From Meghimatium bilineatum (taxonomy: Eukaryota > Mollusca > Gastropoda > Stylommatophora > Philomycidae), in NCBI GenBank assembly GCA_034231615.1, contig CM067316.1, forward strand, positions 28,086,421-28,150,420: a stretch of DNA of 64,000 nt, in the 5' to 3' direction. Shown here in pieces: positions 23,634-34,194 of this stretch (the first letter of the stretch is position 1; every line of letters begins with the position of its first letter). The position numbers and the translations under genes are program-made. A model generated the notes under the pieces. The model saw nothing but the letters and a program-made list of their open reading frames with translations, did not search any database and was not told the DNA's origin.

Positions 23634-24290
23634 ATACATATATTATCAGTGGAAAGGCGATTAGAGAAATTGCCAGACTATTCAATTGTGCTCAGTTCAC
23701 TATAGTAAAGCTGCACCAACGACTTCTGGCGACAGGTACCACCGGTGACCGCGCCAGACCTGGTCAACTTTGTGTAACAACACTAGCTGACTATCGTCAT
23801 ATTGTACTGATGCATGTGCTCAACCGCTTGCAAACAGCAACTCTGACAGAAGCTCATACACGGGTTTTGTTATAGCAAACACTGTGCGAAGGATACTTCA
23901 TCCCCCTGGCTTGAAAAAAAAAGTCTAACATTAGTCCTATCGATACTAGATGCCACATAACCAACAGGTATTTCAGGTTTAATCAACAGGTTTTTCAGGT
24001 TTAATCAACAGGTATTTCAGGTTTAATCAACAGGTTTTTCAGGTTTAATCAACAGGTTTTTCAGGTTTAACCAACAGGTTTTTCAGGTTTAACCAACAGG
24101 TATTTCAGGTTTAACCAACAGGTTTTTCAGGTTTAATCAACAGGTTTAATTTTTGCTTGAATACTGCAGAGTTAATTCAGCAAATGGTTCATAAATGCAA
24201 AAAAAAAAAAATAGTTTCAGTTAATTTTAATTCAAAATGTCCAGCGTGTAATACCATGCTATTGCGTTTTTAATGATTGCTTAAGTAGTT
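23634..24290 (+). pseudogene. Tc1-like transposase N-terminal fragment (Tc1-1)
   Basis: The open frame 23375-23875 ends in the paired-type helix-turn-helix DNA-binding region of a Tc1-family transposase: AIREIARLFNCAQFTIVKLH, then TGTTGDRARPGQ, DYRHIVLMH and LNRLQTATLTEAHTRVLL. The upstream part of the frame has no such similarity, so the real start is lost. After 23880, VRRILHPPG follows in another frame and a 22-bp minisatellite then replaces the catalytic domain. From about 24165 to 24290 the sequence matches the 3' region of the second copy (ttcagcaaatggttcat, gcgtttttaatg). No DDE residues remain, so it is dead. Confidence 0.85.
23960..24149. repeat. 22-bp minisatellite inside the Tc1-1 remnant
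   Basis: Eight full copies and a partial one of caacaggtttttcaggttta plus at or ac. Within the unit caggt occurs twice, suggesting the unit itself grew by duplication. Confidence 0.9.
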
Positions 24291-24360
24291 TTTTATAAGA
24301 CATCATGACCGCCCACATTTGTACAGTTGACAGAGAAACGTGCTGCGCAGACTAACACTA

Positions 24361-24560
24361 TGATTGACAAATAGAACACACGATTCTGAGACTACGCCTA
24401 AGAGTGCCTGAGAAACGTGTAACTCAGACTAAGTCTACGATTGATATAGAAACGTGTAACCCAGAATACGTCTATGATTGATATAGAAACGTGATTATTA
24501 GACTAAGTCTATGATTGATATAGAAACGTGTAACTCAGACTAAGTCTATGATCGATAGAG
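24361..24560. repeat. 37-bp minisatellite, about five copies
   Basis: Units of gattgatatagaaacgtgta plus actcagactaagtctat, one of them shortened. Its sequence is unrelated to the 37-bp array at 11335-11600. Confidence 0.8.
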
Positions 24561-24877
24561 AAAACAAGTGATTCTGAGACTGTGCCAAAGAGTTACAGAG
24601 ATATGTAATTCTTCGTTTATGTCAACGAATATATTCCAAAAAATTCTTTCATAAACGAGATACTGGCTCTAAAAATCGGTAAATTAAATGAATATAACCA
24701 AAAATGACACATTTCCAACACAAATGTAGGCATATAGTTGAAGAAAATATCGAAATATGAAAAGCATTCAAATATGTTTTAAAATTCTGAGCTGCAAGGC
24801 ACATGAAATGTGCAATATAATAAAAAATAAAAAAATATTAACATACAAGTCAAGTAAAAGTTCACCAGAAACTAAGG

Positions 24878-25023
24878 CATTGCTTCTCAACCGTTGGGCC
24901 CCGAGAGCTTCTCACTCCTTGAACTGTACAGTTATTTATATATAATTTGTGTGGACAGTGTCCTGGTCTATAAATTGTTTTTTTGTAACGCGACGGGATC
25001 TCACAAAAGCTGAGAAGCACTTG
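24878..25023. mobile_element. Candidate hAT-like MITE, about 145 bp
   Basis: The left end cattgcttctcaacc and the right end complement aagtgcttctcagc form short inverted repeats of the kind seen at the ends of many hAT (Charlie-type) elements. A matching 8-bp duplication was not found, so ends and class are tentative. Confidence 0.4.
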
Positions 25024-26135
25024 ACCTAGTCAGTAAGGAAGAGAAGACCGATACAGTGACATTATAGCTACTAATACAGTGTGGGGAATTCACACGCGAA
25101 TGTAGTGACTAGAAGTTCCTCACATCGTTAACTATTCCGGGTATGTCCGAATACAAAACACAAAACACTTGAAATGCTTATAGCAGTCTAATTCCGATCG
25201 AACACATCAATAAAAATAAATGATCGATTTGTTGATTGTTGTTATCAGAGTTTACATTAGAAATGTCTATCAGATTGTTTATACACAGACAAGTCATTCC
25301 TTCCTACAGCGGCCCAGACCGCGAGCGTGTGAGAAATGATGGAAACGTGGAAAGCTGGGGGTGAGAACAGAGCGATGACACACATGATAACACACACCGG
25401 GGTCGGGTCAGGTTCCGCCGAGGCGGGTCTTACACAGACGGCAGAAAAGGAACCAGACTTTCAATCGGTAAAAAGGAGACGGGAAATTGATTTTTATCAC
25501 AGACATAATTTAAAATATTCTAGCATCTCTTTTGCTCATATAAACTGTAAGCAATACATAACAGTACTTGTATCTAAAGCCGTATAGTGTGGAATGCGAT
25601 CGTTATTTCCTATGAGAGAAGTAAACACATACTACGATGATGAAAGAACGCACGGTGGCTACATATATATGCTGTTTACAAACGATATATCCCTACGTTA
25701 AGACCACCATTATTGTATTTCATTCAATAACCATATTTGATGTTGTCTCCTTCTTACCAATAAACATCTCAGCAACAATGCACAACACAATATCTACACT
25801 ATGGAGTGGTCCCAGAAAGTTGTGTGTATTTATCATATTCCAACTAGACGAACATGGAATAAGTGACATATAACTTTTATATGTAATACTTTCCCTGCTG
25901 TATCTTTGTATCCTAGCAACGTCATCATTGCACTTGCAGTCAGTTGTGTTCCGATGTCTGATAGTCGGATCCCAGCTGCTCAAAATGTAATCATGTGCGT
26001 AGATCAATGATTTCATTGAACTCAGGCACAGCGAAGCGGGACGTCAACAGCCCAGAGTACCACTGGTAGCACGTAACTATGTAGCTTTATCAAGCGATAA
26101 TCCCCAGAGATTCCTGAAAGAACATGTACCACTCA
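25024..26135. other. Unassigned sequence
   Basis: About 1.1 kb, including a slightly GC-richer patch at 25310-25470. Frames at 25336-25587 and 25637-25873 have no recognisable domain. Confidence 0.4.
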
Positions 26136-26139
26136 CATC

Positions 26140-27620
26140 TTGATTCTTGTCATTAGAAACTTGCTTCACAGCACGTGGGGCATTCCCATAAGTGATCTGC
26201 CCTCTGTTCCAGCAGCCATCTCAGTGTATGTAGACTCAGAGTCCTGGTCAGGTGTTGATTTAATGATCTTCGGTGCCTTCAAAAAAATTACTTTTCCTTC
26301 CCTCCCCTCTAGATACTACAATTTATAATATTTTCTGTATGTGTACGTTATTAGCATCATTGACATCAACTTAATCTTGAAAAGAATGCATTACTGCCTT
26401 AATCATGTCTGCTTTATCTCTTCTCAGCACTGTGCCGTGTGCCGCATTGACTGACAATATGTAAGCTTTCTTGTTTCCTCTGATCCCAGCATGAACAGGG
26501 CAGTATATCCATGTAATGCTCTGGACAATTGAGTTGTTGAACAAGTCCCACCAATCTTTTCTCAGCATGTACTTTTCTAGCTTGCGCAGCATGCTTTGAG
26601 AGTCTGTGATCATTAACGAGTGTGATGATGTTTCATATAACAACCAATTAAGTGCTAATGTAACTCCCTCTGTCTCCATCCGCATGCTCGATGTGACAGT
26701 AGAATATGCTGAAGATTTCTCAACCAACTTCACGTCGTTTCTGTAGGCAACAAAACCCCAACCGCTTTTATTTGTGTTTCTGTTAACTGATCCATTGCGT
26801 ATATAATTATGTCTTGTGGTTTCGCGGGTAGCTGGGTGAGTAATGCACTGTAACCTGAGCCCTGACACCCGTCCATTTTCGACACACTTTATCGTGTTGT
26901 ATTGTTACCCTAGTCAGTGATTTCTTCTCAATGTCTATCGCCACCCATGTCCTGCTCTTACCTAATTCTTCAGATTCACTCACACTTCGCATTGTTTTTT
27001 CAGCCTCTGCCATCCATGATCTGCCACGCTTGATTCATTTTCCCTTTGACTCATCTAGGCGTTGGTGTAATGGGTGGTGGTTGTATTATGTCACTTTAAG
27101 GTACGACCCAACTTGTGCTACCTGATGTTGCACTCTAATGCTGGGGAGATCATGCAGAAATCTCATAGCAGAGATGGGTGTATCCCTAATACACCCCGGT
27201 ACCGCTATCATGGACTCATTTTGGACTTATTTCAATCTATCAACTTGCGTCTGTGACAGTGTTAGTAGGCAGAGGCCATAATCTATGACCATCACTTGTA
27301 GAAGCAGAACAAGTATCCATTGCTGCATGTCGAAGGTCGCCGTAACCTTGATAACACCGATCACTCTTTTAGCCTTCTGAATCATATTTGTGACGTGCTT
27401 GTTGAATGAGAAACGTCTATCAAAGATTATCCAAAGATGTTTAACGTCCTGTTCTCTTTCAATGAATGAGCCCATGCAACTGACAGCTGGCAGTGTGTCA
27501 CTGACCAGATTATTATTTAAGGAATACAGACCTCCCTTGCTTTCGATGGATTTCCACGCACATCTTCACAGCATCTTCACATATTATCGCACTAACGATA
27601 ACGCACTAACGATAGGATGA
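26140..27620 (-). pseudogene. LINE RT thumb + RNase H (K2)
   Basis: Minus-strand remnant covering the end of RT and all of RNase H. In order: AVSCMGSFIEREQDVKHL and RRFSFNKHVTNMIQKAKR (frame 27227-27475), VIDYGLCLLTLSQTQVDRL, GKSRTWV with a preceding MAEAEKTMRSV (frame 26807-27013), then the RNase H frame 26371-26868. There the first acidic motif reads YIRNGSV instead of the usual YTDGSV, the glutamate is present (MRMETEGV), ITDSQSM holds the next aspartate, and the last motif NERAD is changed to NKKAY. At least two catalytic positions are therefore lost. The sequence after the domain, down to about 26140, matches K1 closely. Confidence 0.8.
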
Positions 27621-27689
27621 GTCCACCCCTAGCGCTGAAAGATATGTTGAAGTGTGAGCAGGAATGTGGAAGGTCTCGGGATCATGGGA

Positions 27690-28090
27690 ACAGTCTGGTC
27701 GCTCCTTTAATTTTCTTCTCTTTTACATCGCGTGCAATGTTCTATTTTGTTCAGAACTTTTACTACCCCACCCCCCTTCACGATCCAATTATTCCAGTTT
27801 GAACGGGCAAGAGCTGTGGTTTCCCAAAACCTTGGGACAAACCGACAGTGTTTCAAAGATGTTTTCATGTCCTTGGTGTGTTTCTTCTGACCGTCGCTTG
27901 AACGCTTACCTGCACACAGAACACCGTAGAACATTCTCTGTGGAAGTTGCTCGTCTGGTGTACAGACGATGTGATTGGCATAACGAAGTTGAAACCTGCT
28001 CAACAAGGCAAAACGTCTCCACTGAAACGTCATGACTAAAAGAAGTTGCATTCTCGCTTCCTGGCGACAGATAAGAAAATATGTAGACAT
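27690..28090 (-). pseudogene. LINE C-terminal fragment (H1)
   Basis: The minus-strand frame 27707-28090 contains the LINE C-terminal signature RFQLRYANHIVCTPDEQLPQ, RMFYGVLCAGKRSSDGQKKH, SLKHC and WETTALARSNW, closely like 57760-58400 on the same strand and 28640-29070 on the opposite one. The terminal zinc-knuckle region and the RT core are not seen. Confidence 0.7.
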
Positions 28091-28099
28091 TTCATAATA

Positions 28100-28630
28100 T
28101 GCTAGGGAAGCTCACGTGGACTAAAAAAAATACCGGAATAGAATGTGCTGGGCTGAAAGGCACAACCACGCATTCTTGCTGTAAGAACTAGCAGCGCAAC
28201 GAATTTCACGCTATACGGCTCAAATCACACAAATACTGGAGCTGATTATTTGAGAGCGAACACATAACACTTAAAAGACAGTTGACAACGACAAAAGAAG
28301 TTGGTTACAAGAAAGATTAGACTCACAGGACAGCTTCACTTGAAGACAAGTTGAATTGAAAACATTTTGTTTGTTTTTTTTATTTCACTCTCAAATTAAC
28401 AAATATGATTGCGTGTGATTTTAGCCACAGTGCGTGAATACGCTGTGGTATGGTTTAAGTTGCGCCATCCAGGCCTAATACTGTCGTCAAAAGGATTGAG
28501 AAACGCTATTCAATAGAATCAAACCCCTTCATGGAAAGGTTGAATATGATTTGGAAAGTAAGATCAATATTATAGTAAAGATCAATCTATTTAGATCGCT
28601 AGTAAAGAATATAGATATACGAATGTGAAA
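28100..28630. other. Unassigned sequence with short dispersed repeats
   Basis: A block at about 28561-28592 (agatcaatattatagtaaag and on) recurs with few changes near 62797-62825. Another at 28451 recurs near 17846. No gene seen. Confidence 0.4.
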
Positions 28631-28639
28631 CTTTGACCC

Positions 28640-29070
28640 CTTGACTAGGCTCTGCTAAATAGACCCCAACTCCGCTGGAATGGTCACATTGTCCGTATGC
28701 CAGACAAGCGCCTTCCAAAGTGATTATTCTATGGATAGCTGAGCTATGATAAAGGTTTAATCGGAGGGAAGAAAAAAGCGCTTCAAGGATCACCTAAAAC
28801 TATCTAAAGTACTGCAGCATCGATCATAGCTCCTGGTAGACTACAGCCCTTGATCACTCAACTTGGCACACCCAGATCACTGCTGGCATCACTCAATTTG
28901 AAAAATAAAGAACACTGCCGGCAATTTACAAGTGACGGAAACGGAAGTACACATCCATAAACGCTCATACCCTGAACTTTCTGCACTCCTGCAAGTACTG
29001 CAATAGAAGTTTCCTGGTACCAATCGGACTCATGGGGCATCTGCGGACTCACAAACCAAATTAGACAATC
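28640..29070 (+). pseudogene. LINE C-terminal fragment (H2)
   Basis: Plus-strand copy of family H: RWNGHIVRMPDKRLPK near 28672, KKKRFKDHLK near 28769, then after several frameshifts the C2H2-like end CKYCNRSFLVPIGLMGHLRT (about 28990-29055). The last motif is typical of these LINE C-termini and is not a host zinc-finger gene. Confidence 0.75.
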
Positions 29071-29159
29071 ACAAGTGGTTTTTTTTCCTACTTGTTCATC
29101 ATATTTATTGGTATTCATGACATGCTCATCCTCGCTTGCGAAGGAAGAACACTATCTTC

Positions 29160-29229
29160 ATTATAATTATTTGTTTGACCTTTGTGTAACGGCCAGAGAT
29201 AAAAGGTTAACCAATCGTATCATTTGACA
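29160..29229 (+). repeat. Dispersed repeat shared with 4660-4731
   Basis: Second copy of the approximately 70-bp repeat, with ggttaaccaatcgtatcatt as the best-matching core. Confidence 0.45.
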
Positions 29230-29394
29230 GTTTTTGTTCCGGTCAATTGCACAGTATTTCCATATTTCGCTAGCGCGAGTGCCGTACATATGAACTCTTT
29301 TATAACCGTGGCAAACTTCAATCCTATACGTCAAATATTAAACATTTCTATAGCGAAAAACAAAGATTCAGAGTCACGGAGGCAGTCATATATA

Positions 29395-29462
29395 TATGTG
29401 TGTGTGCGTGCGTGCGTGTGTGGGTGGATGTGTGTGTGTGTGTGTGTGCGTGGGTGTGTGTA
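29395..29462. repeat. (TG)n microsatellite
   Basis: TG dinucleotides with cgtgcg and gggtgg interruptions. Confidence 0.9.
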
Positions 29463-29464
29463 AA

Positions 29465-29925
29465 AAACATTTAGATTCAAAAGATATCCAATTATGAAAA
29501 AAAAAATTCACATCGAAGAAAAAGTGTATTTTGAATGACGAGTTGACGAAAATGTTTGCACGAGCAAATGATACTGTGATTGAAAAATATGGATTCACGA
29601 GAAAAAATGCAGTGTTTTTTGTGTGTGAAAGTTTAGAATGAAAATAAAGTATAGTGTGAACAAAAATGAATAATGAAGCTAATCACTCAATCATTTTCAG
29701 TTTAAGCAGTCTGGAATTAGCTTAAACGGGTAATGGATTGAGATTGATTCGATAAAGATTCTTGCGTTCTAAGCACTAAGTTCTAAATGCCGTTTCTTAT
29801 TGATCAATTAATATTATTTTCTGATAACAATTTCTCATCTTATTATCATGCGATTTAATGTTCATAACTCATTATCCCTGTACAGGTTTTCATACTCTGC
29901 CGTAATGTATTTAGACGTCTATTTG
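29465..29925. other. Unassigned sequence
   Basis: No gene or element recognised. Confidence 0.4.
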
Positions 29926-29929
29926 TTTA

Positions 29930-30320
29930 TATATTGTCATGTCCACCTTTTGGTTAATCGTCGTGGAGGAAGTTGTGGCTCTCTGACCATATTGGTCGCA
30001 TTGATTATGATCAATCTGTGTCTGTTTAAGATTTATTTAATTGTCCACCCATATAGTTCTTGGTCTTCCTTTATCCTTGTAGCCCAATATTCTGGTGTTG
30101 TACGCACGAAGGGCTGATTGCCTTGGTTCCATTCTCTGACCTGGCCGAACTACCTGGTTTTTTGTGTGTCTAGATGTTGTCTTGAATTGAGATGGTCTTT
30201 ATTTCTTTTCTTATATCTTATTTTCTCTGTCGGTTTTTCCGTCGTTGGTGACATTTATAGATTTCCTCAAATATCGTATTCCACACGCTGTGATATTTTT
30301 CGCTAGTGTCTTTGTCTAGG
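29930..30320 (-). pseudogene. RTE-type LINE C-terminal fragment
   Basis: Minus-strand pieces read MEPRQSALRAYNTRILGYKD and KGRPRTIWVDN with frameshifts between, matching the plus-strand copy at 57290-57690 (VMRMEPAKPVLRA, GYKTRGRPRT). Only the end of the element is left. Confidence 0.6.
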
Positions 30321-30485
30321 GTCATGTTTAACATTGGTAACATAGAGTTGGTATAAAAATACTGTTTACCAATTGTAGTTTTGTAGTCACGCAGATTAAT
30401 GGATGTTTTAATGTATTTAGAAATATCTATACAACATTAAGGTTTTAGCCGCTTAGGAGCAGAAGTCTGTTTAAATGGCTATTTG

Positions 30486-30908
30486 ATCAGCTTGCCAGAT
30501 ATAAGTCTGCAATTTTATCAGCTTGCCAGATATAAGTCTGCTACTTTATCAGCTTGCCAGATATAAGTCTGCTACTTTATCAGCTTGCCAGATATAAGTC
30601 TGCTATTTTATCAGCTTGCTGGATATAAGTCTGCTATTTTATCAGCTTGCCAGATATAAGCCTGCTATTTTATCAGCTTGCCAGATATAAGTCTGCTATT
30701 TTATCAGCTTGCCAGATATAAGTCTGCTATTTTATCAGCTTGCCAGATATAAGTCTGCTATTTTATCAGCTTGCCAGATATAAGTCTGCTATTTTATCAG
30801 CTTGCCAGATATAAGTCTGCTATTTTATCAGCTTGTCAGATATAAGTCTGCTATTTTATCAGCTTGCCAGATATAAGTCTGCTATTTTATCAGCTTGCCA
30901 GATATAAG
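30486..30908. repeat. 31-bp minisatellite, about 13.6 near-identical copies
   Basis: The unit is atcagcttgccagatataag plus tctgctatttt. Most copies are identical apart from single changes (ctact for ctatt, ctgg for ccag, gtcag for gccag). Such homogeneity points to recent expansion. Confidence 0.95.
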
Positions 30909-30909
30909 G

Positions 30910-31070
30910 AGTTAAAATTGTTCACAGAATCTAATATGAAATTACTTGATTGAATCTACGTTATTGTCCCACAAACCATTATTCATAGTCTAAAACAACA
31001 ATGCATTCGCGCATACAGTGTTTTTTTTTTCAAATATGGGACCAACATTCGGCACTTACACACAAATATA
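30910..31070. other. Short unassigned spacer
   Basis: Contains a poly-T run near 31020. Its right part may belong to the Tc1 element that follows. Confidence 0.4.
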
Positions 31071-31075
31071 ATAGC

Positions 31076-32545
31076 AACCATTAAAACGTATCGAAAAAGG
31101 TGATTTGTTAACTTGCTTAAAATGTTGATGTACATGGGCGATATTCAACCCAGAACGCGTGCAAGTGAAATATATGCTGTCCCATTGTTTTGTTGATGTG
31201 ATGTTTCTTTCCTATTTTACGTGCCTCGCGTAACAAAACAAAAAATAAATAAATTCTACTTATTCAAATTCAAAACATGTTAAAAGTTTAATACACATTA
31301 ATACAGTTTAGGCGAGTAAAATGCAGTATATGGTTTTTATCGTAAGAAGGTATATTACTGTTGTTTCATTCCATGTCTGACGTCACATGAGCGCTATCAA
31401 GATACTGGTATGCATGTTCATGAAATTGGGAACAAACATATGTCAAGACATTTCAATTTTGACGAGTTCACTATAGTGAGGTCACATCAACGATCCTGGC
31501 GACATACACCGCAGATGACCGCGCCAGACCTAGTAAGCAATAGCTCCAGATAGTCATGTTGCACTGATGCATTATGTGAACCTGTTTCCAAGCAGCAACT
31601 CAGACAGCAGTTCGTACAAGTGATACGCGAGGAGTTTTGACTGGACTTAGTGTGCGAAGGTTATTTCACTCCTTTTTTCTTCTTTTCTTTTCGCTTATGT
31701 CACTTTATGCATTGTAGCTCAAAGGTAAAAAAGTTATCTGGAAATATTCCTTGTGTGTGCTTGTTATATGTCTGTTTTCTTTGACTCTTTTATTTCTTTA
31801 ATCCGTCTTGTGCATGATTTGCTCCGGACATTATATCCACCGTTTCTGTATAGCAATGCTATTGAGGGGCACTATTCTGACTGGAAGCATGCGAAAGTCA
31901 CGTAATCTGTTGTCTACTTATGTATTCCAGATTGACATTATGTTTGTTAGTCTTCTGATGTTTTCATTTTTGGTTCTGTCACTTATTGTTACTCCGAGAA
32001 AATTACGTAGAGATTTCATTTCGATTCACTTGACTGGCTTGCAAAACAGAAGTCCTTACATTGCCCCCACCCCCCCCCCCCATCCTTACTAGACGCCTCC
32101 GGACCAGCAATATTCATCGTCCAAGGACAAACAGAGATACAGGCCTACGATGTTCTCTGATGAAAGCCGGTTTAATATCTTATATGCTGATAGGAGATCT
32201 CGATTATGGTGCGTTCTAGAGAAAAGTATGCTTATGTTGTATAGTCCAGCATAACAGATATGGATGCGCAAGCGTGCATTTGTGGGGTAGATTCTCACGT
32301 GAGCACCAAACTGCCCTTAATGTTTTCACAATTGTCGTTACCGCAGGTGTCTACAATAATCAAGTACTGCAATCTATCGTTTTCTCTTTCTTCCACAATT
32401 ACCACAGTGTGAGAATCTTTCAGCACGACATTTGATTCAGCAAATGGTTCATACATGTGGGGCAAAAAAATAGTTTTATTTTAATTTAAATTCAGAACAT
32501 GCAGTGGTTCATGTAAAAACATGATGATGCGTTTTTAATGGTTGC
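31076..32545 (+). mobile_element. Tc1-like transposon, decayed (Tc1-2)
   Basis: Inverted ends agcaaccattaaaacg (31076) and, complemented, agcaaccattaaaaacgc (about 32545) enclose a broken Tc1-like transposase on the plus strand. N-terminal pieces read FNFDEFTIVRSHQRSW and RARP (31440-31530) and TSDTRGV near 31620. The catalytic part reads FSDESRFNILYADRRSRLWC (about 32150-32220), where the second D of FSDE is the first catalytic aspartate position of the DDE/D core, then VYNNQVLQSIVFSF and VRIFQHD (about 32350-32430), the second aspartate. Outer ends and the TA duplication could not be fixed. It is the same family as 23634-24290 and carries an inserted LINE piece. Confidence 0.75.
31676..32085 (-). 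pseudogene. RTE-type LINE fragment inside Tc1-2
   Basis: Minus-strand sequence between the two halves of the transposase. It reads NFLGVTISDRTKNENIRRLT (thumb-like YLG motif) and ends with a tail resembling 48880-49005 (NISR, LFYL). Its left part is T-rich and its right edge is next to a poly-C run. No target duplication could be defined. Confidence 0.45.
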
Positions 32546-32569
32546 TGCACTCCAGTAATATATCAATGT

Positions 32570-33140
32570 ATAACAAATATTTTACATACACACGCATTAA
32601 AGTTCTCATTGCATAATCAATATTCGACATACAGGCACATTTAATTTCTCAGTGTACAACCAATATTCGACATACACAAACTATCAATTTCTCAATGTGA
32701 AACCAACGTGTGTATGTAAACATACATATGTAATAAACATTTAGTATTTTAATTTGCAGATCAGATTACATTCGACACACACCACACATTTAGTATTTTA
32801 ATGTGCGCAGATTACATTCGATAAACAACACACATTTTGTATTTTAATGTATACAAATTACAGTTGATACACACCACATATTTAACCCACCTCCCCCCCC
32901 CATCAAAAACACAAAACACACACACACACACACAAAAACAACATATCCCGGATTTAATTGCCCCACCTTTAACATGCATCACACATACTACACATTTTTT
33001 TTCTTTCACAATCTAAATACACATTTATTTTCTCTACGTGTACCAAACATTCCACATAGACACAACATATTATATTTCCCTATGCGCAACCCACATTCAA
33101 CACACATACACATACCACACATGCATTTCCCCTTTGTGTA
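32570..33140. repeat. Degenerate tandem region, about 50-58-bp units
   Basis: Repeated blocks of acacatttagtattttaatg and ttacattcgacacacacc with variable spacing, including a poly-C and a (CA)n run near 32887-32932. Old and decayed. Confidence 0.6.
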
Positions 33141-33144
33141 ACCC

Positions 33145-34190
33145 ACATTCCATGAAAGACAAAAGTTATATCTATGAAAGACAGCTTGCCAGCAACAACA
33201 CAACTTGAAATGAGAACAATGAACTTGTCATCAGGCACTCTAAAAAAAACATACCTGCAGATTGAATCAGTTTTAGAGTTTGTTACTGTATTATAAGACT
33301 GTACCAACATTGATGCCTTTACTTTTTGTTGTGTCTGTTTCTGGTAGGAAGCGACGATATATCAATATCAATTGACTATAAGTATTAAGATAAGATATTT
33401 GGTGACCAAAACACACTTTCATTTCTATAAAATGAAGGTTAGTGCAATACGACCTCAATTTCTAACTATACTTTTTTCGGAGAAAGAAAGAAACGTCTCA
33501 TATCATCTCCGAAGTCGGATGTTTCAGACAATAATCGCAAATAAAATAACAATATAACGCATTTCTGTCAACAAACTACATCCGGCTGAAAGGGTAGTAA
33601 TACCGTTGTCATGCTATAAGAGAGGATCAGCGGGAGTTTGAGAACAAAAAAGAGATATAAACAATAGTAGACTCACGTCCCTAGTATGAACGTACCTAAC
33701 ACACCAAAATAATTCTTTAATCTCATACTCATCGCTAACCATTAGTATAACTAAAATAGTGTTTTCCTAGTGGTCTATATGGACGTTCATGAGTCGATTT
33801 CGACGTGACGAGGGTCTATGTCAGTGAGAAAAAAAAATGGGAGTGACGAGATATAAAGAATGTCCTCGTGAGCGCATTCCATTTAGACAGCCCATCATCA
33901 ACATTTAGCTGTTTCGTAAATGTCGTATTACACATTTCAAAGGTATTGTGTACATAATACTTATAGTAGAAATATCAATTCCTATATATATATATATATA
34001 TATATACATATATTGATCAAGTGCATACCTGTTTGGTGGTGTGCTACGTTGATGTGCAACTGTTTAGAAATTTTCACAGAAACAGAAACGCATCGTGCAC
34101 ATAACAATGGTCCAGATTTGTACCAAACAAAGTTACCACTCAACAATGTACACAAAAAGAATAAAACTACGGTGGACATCATGATTGCTT
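33145..34190. other. Unassigned sequence
   Basis: Includes an (AT)n run near 33983-34006. The frame 33920-34294 is only meaningful at its end, where it enters the hAT transposase remnant. Confidence 0.4.
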
Positions 34191-34194
34191 CAAT

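Noticed and set aside
28990-29055. C2H2 zinc-finger protein gene
   Set aside because: The single C2H2-like motif lies at the end of a LINE C-terminus and recurs in copies at 57800 and 52900.
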